From Stichopus chloronotus (Eukaryota > Echinodermata > Holothuroidea > Aspidochirotida > Stichopodidae), in contig CM037843.1 in the NCBI GenBank assembly GCA_021234535.1, positions 38,875,200-38,939,199 of the forward strand: DNA of 64,000 nucleotides. The letters run 5' to 3'. The notes under the pieces are model-generated. The model had not been told where the DNA came from. It saw nothing but the letters and a program-made list of their open reading frames with translations, and searched no databases. How positions within the stretch are numbered: the stretch's first letter is position 1; each line of letters opens with the position of its first letter. The translations under genes and the position numbers were made by a program. Positions 26,571 through 51,507 of this stretch are shown piece after piece.

Positions 26571-27545
26571 CTGAGAATTTCGAGGGGTTAGAAGCATGCG
26601 CAGGGCACAGGAAAATCGTCAGTTTCAAACAATTTAAACTGCAAAATGTGGGGTGATATTCCTTGCAACAAGAAACATCAGCAGTGCATGTTCGGCATGT
26701 TTGGGGCCTATATTGAAGTTGGTTTACTGTAATAATATTATTGTGTGAATGTTGTCAATGTTATTACGGAGTAAAGGGAGGAATAAGTCAGTCAAATCCA
26801 TGTATTTGCACTAAATGTGCTACATAAAATGCAGTCATTGGGGAGGTAACATCTAAACTCCAATGCATTTTGTCGACCAGGAAACTACTTTATAACATTT
26901 TTTATGATACAAATGACGTACTTTCGGCTCAAACTCTGATAATGAGACAGGTACCGAAGAAAAAAAAACAACAAACAAAAACAAAAACAACCCCCTCAAA
27001 AAAAAAAAAAAAACTTACATGTTAGTGGTCCGTTGAAGAAGATCGATGTATATGTGTTATTTATTCAAATTGTCCACAGTGATGACGTGGTGTGTGCTGT
27101 TAAAGTAACTACGCTTAATGACTATTAGGACTTACTTTCAGGTTAATCTGGGTAAAAAAGTGTACTATCATTATACAAAAAAAAAACCCTAAAATGCAAA
27201 TTTAATTAGTGTGACGTTTGCTCATATTCACATAACAGTGACATTGTGGCACCCATTCTAATGTACCGTACATGGTGCACTGTAATATGTCAGTCATTTT
27301 AAGAGGTTTCAACGGACTTTATAGTACATTTGCTGTTAGAGCTATATCATTATATTGATATACATATATGTATTACCTTATGTTATATATGAATGAATGA
27401 AAAATGAGAAGTTGACAGACATTTGAGTTTATGAATGGATAATTGAGCAGTGAAAAACACTATGGTCATGACGTGAATTGAACCCCGGCCTTCCCATCCA
27501 AGCTGACTTAGACCTAACAACAGCGTCCGACAGTATAGGTTAATG
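26571..27545. mobile_element. Body of the larger (about 1.1-kb) TIR element, right end lost
   Basis: It aligns in order with 35147-36050: GGTGATATTCCTTGCAAC, GTAATAATATTATTGTG, GGAGGTAACATC, AGGAAAC, GATGTATATGTGTTA, AAAGTAACTAC, AATGACTATTAGG, GAGAAGTTGACAGACATTTG and CCTAACAACAGC. The terminal inverted repeat seen at 36061-36090 is missing here; the match stops near 27530, close to the insertion at 27550. There is no transposase ORF. Confidence 0.75.
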
Positions 27546-27549
27546 AAAC

Positions 27550-27787
27550 CCACGTTCTACCAAATGTTTTGACAGGAAAATTTAAGCAACCCGTAGGAAA
27601 ATTGCGTAGATTACAAGACTGGAGATTACTTACGTTACCAGCTTCATGCAATGTAAAAATTGCAGTCACAAATCTTGATTTAGCGGCCAAAAATGTAAAA
27701 AACCAGCCTTTACTAATGTTCTACCATTATTTTAATATTAAGCTGAATCTACAATTCTGACTTTAACGCATTTTGGTAGAACGTGGA
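27550..27787. mobile_element. 238-bp TIR element (MITE) abutting the 1.1-kb element
   Basis: The ends are CCACGTTCTACCAAATG and the inverse CATTTTGGTAGAACGTGG, an almost perfect 16-18 bp terminal inverted repeat. The interior contains only a short chance frame. It begins where homology to the 34967 element stops, so it may have replaced or displaced that element's right end. Its superfamily is unknown; a target duplication is not clear. Confidence 0.75.
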
Positions 27788-28151
27788 GCTACTTCAGAAC
27801 ACATTATAACTGGGATTCCTACCAGCATTCTACAATTGCAGTAACACTCTTGTTGCAACGCAATGCAACAGCTGCTCATCAATGTTATTTCTAAACGCAA
27901 CTATTTCTGTCCGCATCCAATACCATGAAACAATCTATCCATTCATGATCACTCCTTTTCAACAAAAATATACAAATAAACCCCCAAATTAAAATTAAAC
28001 TTGTTATGTTAATAGTCGAAATTCAGAATACTTTCTTTTAAAAATCCCCAGAAGAATAGGCCCCAATAAATATTTTTTATGATGCACCTTGTCCAAAAAT
28101 GTTCAATTTTCTTTCGAAATTTTGCTCCAAAATTGCTCCCAAAAAACTCAG

Positions 28152-28351
28152 ACAATCTTGGACAGAATTCCTTGGGACACCCCACGCCCCCGTTCAATGT
28201 TGGCTATAGGATTGCTGTTCAAAGGGTACATTCACTTCTATAGCGCAACATTGGAAAGGGGCCCGGGGTTTCATGTTATCCTCTCACCTAAAATTCAGTA
28301 TTATATTTGCAACATACGACAAAGTGTCCCAACAATTTTGTCCAAGATTGT
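28152..28351. mobile_element. 200-bp TIR element, copy 2 (solo)
   Basis: It has the same ends as copy 1 and 197 of 200 identical bases, but unrelated flanks. It is followed by TA at the right end. It is a recent solo insertion of the short form. Confidence 0.85.
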
Positions 28352-30699
28352 AGTTCTCAGAGATTTATTCTTTAAACTGTTTTTCAGATAATACCCAATG
28401 ATGTAGTAGACAAGTTAAGTCACATAAGTCAGTTCAGTAGCTGAATAAGAAATAAAAATTAAAAAAAAATACCTGGAAGGAAAATAAAGTGGAAATCAAC
28501 AATTCAGAATTATGTTTGGATTTTAAGCATATTTTCCATCGATAAAGACAAAATATAAGGTGCTTTGTTTTAATACTATACATATTTACTGTATTACAAT
28601 CATTCACAAAGAAAGTTAACAATGCAATAGCATTTCTCTCACCGGAAACGAAAAATCATATAAATTGGCCAAAGTTCTTTTACCCTGCTCTGCTTGTTCA
28701 GTAATAGGTGCTGTAGCCAAGTTAGAAACCAAAATAAGATGTTGCAATGCTACAATGATTCAAGCCTCATCCACATATCTGCTTTAATAGTTTGTATGGT
28801 ATTGATCCTTGTGTCATGTACCAGATCCTTGATATAATGTACCGCGACTGAATTTGCTTCAAAGGAGAAGTAAAGTCAGGACTTGTGATAATCTTAAATG
28901 AGAAACTAAGATAAGGTGAACAACATCACCAACTTTCATTTAAATATGTTGTTTACTTTCCAAGGTATTGCAATTTGAATGTTCATAAAAATTAAGCAGA
29001 AACCTGCCATTCTGAGATCGTCATAACCCGACCACATGTTAATTGAAAAGCTTTAGTTTTCCTTTATATTTCATTGTCAATATATTTTTAACAGTCATGC
29101 ATGGATTCAAATTTGAGTATTAATGATTAGATTATTGCATGATACATCTCAGTAATTTTACACAAATGTTTGCAAGTGTGTATAGATTTATGGAAATTAA
29201 AGGTACATAAAACAAAGAAATACATTAAAATTTCTGCTGCAAGTGGTTATGTGACATCATAATTCAACTTAATACTCAAGTGGGTTTACATTCATCTTAG
29301 GCAAAAATGTCAGCACCCTTCTCTAAATTTTAGAAGTGTTTAATTTGGATAGGAAACAATATTTCTGAATGAAACTTTGGGAAAATGTTTGTCAAACACT
29401 TCTGCTCCATTTTCATAAATATATTCCTAGGGTTTCCTTCTCTTTTAATATAATGCCAAGTCCATAATTAGTATTGTCAAATAACTATTTGCATATCGGT
29501 GTACTTGAGCAGTTGGAACTTTATGCTAAATTAAATGCAACAATGTGTAAAACTTTTAAGAATGAATTGTCTGGCAGTCTGCATATTTCCCATGCTGTTT
29601 CATTGATTTATAGTTTGAAATGAAATTATGAAAAGTTTGCTGTTTTAGACTGCTGGACAGGTCAGTAGCTTAGAAAATGTGTACATGAAATTATGATTTG
29701 ACACATTAACCGTTAATTTAATGTAGATAGTGGGTTATTCCTAGCTTCAGAACAAATGTTCTCCAGCAAACGCGATGAAGTACAGCTGCATGCAGGCTTA
29801 CTGCATGTATCGGGCAAGAATGGAATTTTTCAAGCTTCCAATGCCCAGTGCTGATGTGTATATGACTTTAGTGTGCTGGCGACAAGTTTCTTCCCAATGG
29901 CTTTGACGTCCTGTACTGTATGTGCCCAACACACACACACACGCACACATGTTCGGATTTTTTCCCTCATGTGAAGGTAACATTTCATCATGTGTCAATT
30001 AGATGATTTGTTCATAGCAGTTTTTTCTGTTATATGGTGTCAGGACTCTTGATTTTCATTTTACCATCTTCTACTGTAGTGTGTCAAAAAAAAAAGAAAA
30101 AATGATGCTGGCCTTGGAACAGGCAGAGTACTATGGTGAATGTTAAATGAAGTATTAAAATAAGTGAGATATTCAGTGTCAAATTTCACTCTGATGTAGT
30201 AGTCTGTGGCCCTTTACTTGAAGTGCATCCGATTTGTAGTCATTCCTGCTGGTTTTTGTTGATTGGTGTAATTCTTTTCATTTGTACCAGCAAAAAAAGA
30301 AAAAGAATGCATGGGAGTGTTAACATGGTGGATGTCTCAATAGTCACTATAGACTTATAATGACCTGCTGCACAGATTTAGTAGGAAACTGATGTAAAGT
30401 TATTCTCACTGTGGCTAGTGTGCTGTAGTTGTCAAGGAATTATTCACTGGCATACAGTACTGCTGAGTAACCTGCATTCATTAGAAATTGAATGGTGTCT
30501 TGTTTTGAAATTTGCAATAAGCTGTCTCCAGTTTTGTGAATAGGCACATGGTTAAGTATAGTATGCCAATGGGTACAATCTTTTCAGTTATAACATTTGT
30601 AAACAAAAAGTACATTCTTTTGTAGGGAATGTTATTGCATCACAAATCTCAATTATAACTCTAAGAAGAAGAGAGAAAGTTTCCTGTTTATCTTAAGGG

Positions 30700-31150
30700 T
30701 CATTTGACGTGCATCTAGAAAAGAACTGGTCTCATTTCAAAAGTTGCAGAGCGCAACCCTGAACGAAAATCCGATGGAATTGTCTTTATATGTTCCCGTT
30801 TTTTATTCCTAGAAACGGCAGGCAAGGAATCTATTCGATGGTGATGTCAAGTGTGTGTGTATGTGTTAGTGTAATGCTTTGCTTTTTTACATGATATCTC
30901 AAGAAGGGTAACCCTATATTATCTCATACTTGGGGTGTAGGTTGGTCATACAGAGTAGATGATCCCTATTGTTTTTTGTGGAGGTCAAAGGTAACATAAA
31001 ACATATCATAGGGGTCCAACTCTTGACATCACAAATTTGCATACTTAGCCGATGGTTATTCATGATGCAGGTGTGAGACTGGAATTTGCCTGTAAAACTG
31101 TCAATATGTGATCAATTTTGATGGGATGTGGGATTTATGGGTTTTTTTAA
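30700..31150 (+). repeat. Dispersed repeat with GTGTG tract
   Basis: Its left and right parts match 24605-25190. Its middle (GATGGTGATG..GTGTGTGT, CATGATATCT, GTAGATGAT.CCTATTG, GGAGGTCAAA) matches 32835-33000. It is an old interspersed family with three partial copies in intron 1. Confidence 0.6.
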
Positions 31151-32834
31151 ACATTTTCAAATTTTCAAACATGTCATTACATAGACACACAGATAGACAC
31201 ATGCACACAGATATAGACACATACTTACACCTTTGCATGGATGACTGTGTTCAACTTTTGTCAAGGAATTAATATTGTCAGTCACAACAGTAAGGACTAC
31301 AGATGAGTTGCTGGTACTGTACCTGTTGTTAATCATAGTCTCATAGCTGGTTGTTTGTGTATGAGTTTGGCTAGCTGGTGGGCAGCTATTGATCTGCTGT
31401 CAGTGAGACCAGCTACAGGACTGATGGAGAGAGGACAGTGAGAAGAAAAAAAAAACCTGAAATTAAAAAAGGATGTAAATTTAAAGTACTTTCCTCTGAA
31501 GAACACTTTATCCTATCATTATCTTGTGAGCAACTGAGAATTAAATGCCAGCTATTTTGCTCAAGCACATCAAGCACAGGATACTGTTGCGGAGACTTGC
31601 TGGCAGGTTTTTGGGGTGTAGTGAGCGCAGTGATTTTATCCTTGAATAGAGACTACTGATTTGTCTTCATCAGGGTTGTGATACCATTATCAGTTTGAAC
31701 TTGGTATTAGCATCAGCAGCAACAGCATCATCATGCCGGGTTGTGCATCATTTTCTGTCGGTTATGTTCTGGTTTGTGACAGATTTTTAACTTTTTTTTT
31801 CTTCTTTGTGATTGTATTAAGCATTAATATCAGTATTGGCACATTATCAGTCGCAGGGTCACACATTTTTGTGGGGGAGCATTAACCTTAATAAAACTTA
31901 GAAGTGATTTATTCATTCATGTTACGCTTACCTGAAGAGTTATCACACTAAGTCACCTTATACAACAGTAAGTGAAAAGTTGTTAAGGGGATATGAGGGG
32001 GGGGTAGGAATAGAGAGGGGGGTAGGAGTTTAGGGCATGGGAAATAATGTCACAGCCCTGAATTTTGCCAGTTGGGTGTTATATGCTGGAAGAAGTTGTA
32101 CTGTAGTGTATTCCTGAATTGTTTGCGGTGATATTCTGTAGTTTTTTCTAACAGATGCATTAAAGTCATTATAATAACTTTTTTGATTCAGGTATTAAAG
32201 ATCGTTTAAGTCAAATAATGGTAGGTCTCTATAATGTAATAAAATGTGATACTTCCAAAAAATTTTATTTGTGATCTTTTACAACAAAAGCTATTTTGCA
32301 AAGCCAACCTGAAGTTTGTCTATGCTGCCCTACACTATATTTTGAAACGTAATTTAGCACTTCCATTATTTTACATAGAGGCTCTGTTTTATTTTACCAA
32401 TGTCAGCCTACCCATCTTCAAGCTATTTGACTGTCTAATATATGTCATTGCCTAACATTGTGAAGCACAGTATGAATGGTGAGAACCTCCCTTGAAAGCA
32501 GTTTTGAATATTCACTGCATATTATAAGCTAGTCATAATTGTTGCAATGATTTGAAATGCATAGATACTTGGGAAGAATCCTCAATTCCTATTGACCCAA
32601 TTCAGTCATGTGGCTGTGCATTATCCTATGGATAGAACACGGACAATTTAAGAGTAAAAACAGCGACAGATAAATACAATGAAAATGCAGATGGACAGTG
32701 TTTTGTTTTCCGCTATCTTACACAAAAAAATGTTGATACTTTGTCTATTGCACACAAACATTGTTGACATGTTGTGAATCTTGTTTACCTTTACTACGGG
32801 GGGGGGGGGGTTGTTTTTGATTCCTTTCTGAAGG

Positions 32835-33000
32835 CAAAAAGGAATCGATGCAATGGTGATGAAGTGTGTGTGTGCCCGTGTATGTATGTATTTGTGTATA
32901 TGTGATGCCTTGCTTGTAAACATGATATCTTAGTGTGTGGGTTGGTCATAGTCAGTAGATGATTCCTATTGATTTTGGTGGAGGTCAAATTTCATTTGAT
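32835..33000 (+). repeat. Dispersed repeat, partial copy with GTGTG tract
   Basis: It shares GGAATCGATGCAATGGTGATG-like start, GTGTGTG tract, CATGATATCTTA, GGTTGGTCATA, AGTAGATGAT and GTGGAGGTCAAA with 30836-30990. A 13-G run (32798-32810) lies just upstream. Confidence 0.55.
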
Positions 33001-34483
33001 TTCACTAAAGCTCAAAATGTGAAAACATTTAAAATTGCTTAGAACACACAGTGGTCAAAAGAGCTTAGTGTAGGCATGCTTTCTCTATAATGATAAGGTG
33101 TGTGAATTTCAAAATTGGTATGCACATGTTGTAATGTGTTCTTTATGAATATTGGCGAGGAATTACAAAGTTCTTTAACTTTCTTGTTAGTAAAATGCAG
33201 TTACTTGCAAATTTCCTTTCATTTTTGTCTTTTTTTTGTTGTCAAAATCTTGTTTCGTATGTTTGAGGAACGTTAACCAAATTTGTAGCTGTACATTAAT
33301 GGTATGATTATGCACTCTCGGGGATTAATGCTGTCGCTGGACTGCACTCCTGTTGCGCCCTCTTGCATTGCTTGCACTAACCCTGGAATTGTGCATTATG
33401 TTGCTGTTAATGCATGGCCAAGCATTGTTTAACCTTCATTGTACCACGTGTGGTATTGACCATTCAGTCAGTTTTTGTTCACTCAGGCTAACATTGGACA
33501 TAGGTTTAGTTGACGGTCAATAGTTTTAGCAGACAAGTGCACATGAATTTATCCAAATGTCTGGTTTTGTACCGATTTTGTTGAATAGGTGTTGGGAAAG
33601 GGTGGCAGCTGTTACACCTCTGCCAACAGCTCTGCCCACCAGGTCTGTAAATACACTTTGCACTGTACATTGTCCTGTTCACAATGGTGTGTTTACAAGT
33701 CATCGCATACAGACTGTATACTCAGCATAATAAATGATGCACAGCAGTAGAGATTAAGGAGGGGCAAAGTTCTGTTTCCAGTTGGCCTGCTGCAAAGATA
33801 CAATTGATCTAGATTTTGTTTGAGGTCTCGCCGGTTTGAAAAGTAGGTCTGATAGGGGACACATCATCAGATCGACTCCATATCTGGTTACATTCAACCT
33901 AGGAGTGACTTATTTTACAAGGCAAAGTGGATTATTAGCATACTTACCACTGTGGTATATTGTTTGTGGTTTCACTTTCATCAGATGTTTCAAATGGACA
34001 TGGGATCAACTTCATTGTAATTTGGTGTAATTGTACTTATTTGATTCGCTGTGTTTTATCAGTGTGCATGGAACCCTTTTTTGTGCAATGATCGTGGTTT
34101 CAAATGATACTGTCTTTCAATTACTGCTAATCATTTGACTGGACAAGGTAAAGCTGTTTCCTTTTTTTTTTTTTTATCAGAAGTGAGCTCTCGCCCCCTC
34201 TCTCTATGTAAATGCAGACTGTGAGGTGAAGTTCCTCTCATCATTGTCTCAGCAGTGAAGAGTCTGAATATTCAGATCTTAGAATAGGCATTCAATTGCG
34301 ATCCAAAACAAATGATGTGTTCACACTGTAGAAGATAATGTATCAAATTTGACAAAGCTGTATTAGTAAAAGCTATCAGGAACGCAGCGGGTCCGATTGT
34401 TACGGTACATCTGCATGTGGAGGAAATTGTTACACCTACACGGATTCTTCTCGAGAAAGCTAAAAAAAAAGTAAATAATAAAA

Positions 34484-34522
34484 ATGCAGAATTTCGGAAC
34501 CTTTGGAGGAATTACAGGCAAG
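34484..34522 (+). CDS. UGP2: Candidate UGP2 exon 1b (proximal first coding exon)
   Basis: ATG CAG AAT TTC GGA ... GGC AAG (13 codons, MQNFGTFGGITGK), then GTAAGC. A is at -3 and an in-frame TAA lies 12 bases upstream. It ends in phase 0 and joins exon 2 in frame, giving 511 residues, three more than human isoform 1 (508) and eight more than the 1a form. Donor and last codon are identical to candidate exon 1a (AAG|GTAAGC). Human UGP2 has isoforms that differ only at the N-terminus, which makes two first exons plausible. No transcript evidence is available. Confidence 0.5.
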
Positions 34523-34966
34523 GTAAGCGTTAACAATGTTCTCAGAATGCTCTGAGTTCAATTTAGAGTTTGCAGCGATTACGTGATTGATTTACATCAT
34601 GATGGGAAAGAAGTGGAACTGGTACCCTAAAACAGTCCTATGTATCCTCACACTAGGGAAAGTTGTACACATAGAAGATCACTCCTGGAGTAGGCAACTC
34701 CTCTTGTTGGCAGTTGAAAGTGTAGAAAACTTAAGTTCTCAGTGATCTGTTTTCATTCTTTTTTGTTGGCCTGGAATTTGGTCTCTTTTGTGCTACTTGT
34801 TGTAACAATGAACAGCAGTGCAAAAGAAATTTGTACACTGTAGCTTGATTTGTTTTCAATAGATTCTTGTTGGGTGTCGAAGAATGGCTGTTTAATGTAA
34901 ACAACTCTGTCAAATACATTTAACTGTGTGTATTGTTCAAAGTAGGTCAATTCAAACTGTGTAACT

Positions 34967-36090
34967 ACAATCTTGGACAAAACTCCTTGGGACACCCTAC
35001 TCACCCTTTCAGTGTTGGCTGTAGGATTACTGTTCACAGTGTACATTCGAAAGGTTCACGCTGTTTCATGTGATCCTCACAACAAAAAAATTGAGATTAT
35101 AATCGCAAGGTACAGCAAGTGTCCCAACAGTTTTGTCCAAGATTGTCTGAGAATTTCGATAAACCAGAAGCACACACGGGGACCAGTGAAAGGTGTCAAT
35201 TTGCAATAAGTTAAATGCAAAATGGGGGGTGATATTCCTTGCAACGAGAAACATTGGCAGTGCATATTCGGCATATTTTGGGCCTATGTTGTAGTCAGTT
35301 TACTGTAATAATATTATTGTGTTATTTGGGAGTAAAGGAAGGACTAAATGAAATCCATGTAGAGGTTTGCACCATATGTGCTAAATAAAGTCCAGTCATT
35401 GTGGAGGTAACATCGTCAGTCCAATGCGTCTTGTCATCCAGGAAACATTTTAAGACATTTTTAATGATACTAGTGACATACTTTTGGCTCTGATATTGAA
35501 ACTGGCAACAAAACCAAAACAAGAAAAAAGACTAAAAAAAAAAGAAGAACAATAAAATGTTAGTGGTCAGTGTAAGAAGACCGATGTATATGTGTTACTT
35601 GTTTAAATTGTTCACAATGATGAGGTGGTTTCTCATATTAAAGTAACTACACATAATGACTATTAGGCTTGACTTGCAGGTTAATCTGAGTGAAAAAAAA
35701 AATGTGCTATCATTATGCAAAAGAAACCAACAAATTCAAATTTAATATATGAGATGTTTGTTCATATTCATAACAGTGACATTGTGACACAAATTCTGTT
35801 GTACCGCACACAGTAATTAGATTCACAGGTGCACTACCATATGACTTCAGTGTACATTATTCATTTTTGTTGTTAGAGCTATATCTTTATATTAATAAAT
35901 ATATGACCTTAAGAATGAATAAAAGTGAGAAGTTGACAGACATTTGAATTTATAAAGGAAAAATTGAACAGTGGAAAACACTGGTCATACTATTAATGGA
36001 ACCGTGGCTTTCTCATCCAAACTGACTTAGTCCTAACAACAGCATCCAACTACGTTTTGCAAAGTGTCCCAACAGTTTTGTCCAAGATTT
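34967..36090. mobile_element. 1.1-kb non-autonomous TIR element, Tc1/mariner-like
   Basis: It begins ACAATCTTGGACAAAACTCC and ends near 36090 with the inverse, GTCCCAACAGTTTTGTCCAAGATT. A third, internal copy of the right-hand end sits at 35120-35146, so 34967-35146 is itself a complete short element (180 bp). No transposase frame is present. CTA precedes the left end and TTA follows the right end, compatible with a TA target. The right end lies inside candidate intron 1. Confidence 0.8.
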
Positions 36091-36329
36091 TAGGTCTGTG
36101 TAGGTATGTTAATCCTCCAAAAGTGATCCCAGTCCTCTGATGTGTGGTGTCATTATAGTTGCAGTTAACCCAAAATTGTTTCTTCATGGTGGTAGTTTCT
36201 TTCGCATGAACATGGAGGCTTTGTTTAGTGTTTGAAAAGTCCCAGATTTGCAAGGCAAGATCTGCTTTTACTGGTGAGCCAAAATGCAAGTTACCAATTG
36301 CACCAATTTATATACCAGTAAAAAATTAA

Positions 36330-36673
36330 AGGGAAATAGGGCGTTTGTTTTACAGAAAACATCCATACTATTCAAACCAACGTTTGTGGACGCAGAATGA
36401 TAGATTATTCAAAATAAGGAAGGACAGTAGCCTTCTTTTCAAGAAATAAGTTTCTCACAGGTCAAAATTCACTTAGTTGGTGCTCGACACTAATTTGTTC
36501 ACCCAAACTTTTCAAATTCAAATGATGCATCTTCCGTTACTCATCGCATGCATAATGTTTTGAGGAGATGAAGCTTTGACAGGTGTTTATTGATGAGACT
36601 GGATGGTTTAACAATGACTAAAGCTATTTCCTTTTAATGTCATGTTGGTGTATTTTAAACGCCCTATTTCCCT
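36330..36673. mobile_element. TTAA-flanked MITE, piggyBac-type, copy B (344 bp)
   Basis: The ends are AGGGAAATAGGGC and GCCCTATTTCCCT. The left flank is TTAA (36326-36329) and the right flank is TGAA (36674-36677), a one-base decay of TTAA. It is nearly the same length as copy A and matches it throughout. It has no ORF. Confidence 0.85.
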
Positions 36674-38217
36674 TGAAGTTACCCTGGCCACATAATTGTT
36701 GTGTTTAATACAGATATTTGTCTGTAACTGAACCAATATTGAGTTTCGATCTGTGCATCCAAGCAAAGTCACAATTGTGTCGGTGTCGTTGTTTCGAGAC
36801 TGAAGATATACGATTTTCAATGTGCACAACTGAATTCTGCTGCATGTATTGGTATGCTCAGATGTTATTCAAGCGTTGTCTGCTCAATCTGTGCATCAAG
36901 ACGGGGGTTCAGTAGTTGGGCTGTAAACCTCTCTTATGAGGCCAATCCTTATTGCAGATCACTGCTACAGTAGCTAGCCCTAGAGATTCACCTTTCCGCT
37001 GTACTAGTGTGTACCTTAGCAGCTCTCTGCTGTAGTAAATTGATAATCTTTACATTGTTAGTGTTACTTCTAAACTGTCTGTATGGTTGTCACTTGATGT
37101 GATGCCCTTTTCCAACTTTTTTTAAATCACATGTGTTCATATGCCTGACCTTGATTGCCCTCTGTCAACCTTGCCAGGACCTAGCATACTTTTGGAAAGA
37201 TACCTATTTATCTCCATGAGAAGACCCAAACTTGCTGTGATCATTCCAGCAGAAGCCCACTCTATATGTCAGTATGAATGTTCATTGTCATATATGTTCA
37301 TTTTGACAAACAGATTGCCCTATGTTTAACCTCAAACAATGGCCTAAATTCTCCAGAAACACACTTACACACAGATACCCACATAACAGTTGCAATTTGA
37401 AAGATCTGACTATGTAAAGCTTAGTGGAACATGAAATGTCTTTTCCTAGCTATGTGTGTATGCTGCCTATAGTACAGATGTGATACATTTATGAAAAAGA
37501 AAAACATATTGATAATATTGATGATGGGATAGAAATGTAATAACATCAGAAGATGTGACGTGAAAGAAGTAAAGTGATATCTCTTAAAATTGTTTAATTT
37601 TTGATAATCAAAGACATAATTAATGAAGTGTTTTAAACTAATAGATTTTGGTCAGTTATCTTTCAAAAGAAAATTATCAGCCCAAAAAGTTTCATCAGAT
37701 CGAGTAACTACCTTGAGAAGGAACTAAACTACATGACAAGACAACTGTTTTAAAATGTAAGACGAGTGTGGTAATGAAAGAAATAGGAGAAATTAAACAG
37801 AGACTGCACCCTCTCCAAGGGTTTTAGCAAAATGATTTGGCACAGAGTTCAAAAGAGTTATGCACACCTGTGAACTAGATTAACATAGAAACTGTACGAT
37901 ATTATGAACCTTTTTGTAAAATGTTAAGATGTTGATGGTGTATAAGCAAATATTTTGAGAAATTGCTTTTGTCAACCAAATTTGATCTTTCATGAATTAT
38001 GTCATGTTCATGTAGTTAATCCAGAAAACTTTTAGGAATGCATTACTTCAAGAAACCAATCAAATAACTCGAGTGACGATATCGTGACATCTGTTTCTCT
38101 CTGTTTTTTTTCTTTTCCCTGTGTTCTCAACGTTGAACAAGTCTCTGTTCGTGTCATTGTTTTGGCTTTCATTCTTCTGTGATATATCATCGTTACATGT
38201 TGCCATTGTCATTGCAG

Positions 38218-51507
<13,290 letters not shown>

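Larger units (their letters stand above)
15418..38217 (+). other. UGP2 intron 1 (candidate, 22.8 kb), repeat-rich
   Basis: If exon 1a is used, this stretch is a single intron; if exon 1b (34484-34522) is used, everything left of it is upstream DNA. I found no other exon. It contains the elements listed separately: piggyBac-type MITEs at 18888 and 36330, a LINE fragment at 19571, a tRNA-Thr-like sequence at 22785, Tc1/mariner-like elements at 26371, 28152 and 34967, a TIR element at 27550, and repeat families shared between 22.4, 24.6, 30.7, 32.8 and 57 kb. A diffuse cluster of GATTTAAAT-like motifs lies at 17360-17460. The acceptor ATTGCAG ends at 38217. Confidence 0.6.

Noticed and set aside
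27480..27540. Reverse-strand GGTTCAATTC (B-box-like) and CTTGGATGGGAA (5S box C-like) inside the 1.1-kb element
   Set aside because: No tRNA or 5S fold could be built around them, and the 36.0-kb copy keeps neither motif exactly.
26335..28391. Two nearly identical open frames on the plus strand (79 and 100 codons)
   Set aside because: The shared peptide is only the translation of the two 200-bp TIR element copies; there is no conserved protein.
29927..29950. AC dinucleotide repeat with an overlapping minus-strand frame
   Set aside because: An ordinary microsatellite; the frame is a by-product.
38179..38217. In-frame upstream extension of UGP2 exon 2 with two ATGs
   Set aside because: A good acceptor (ATTGCAG) precedes exon 2 and the upstream peptide does not resemble UGP2; it is more likely the intron end.
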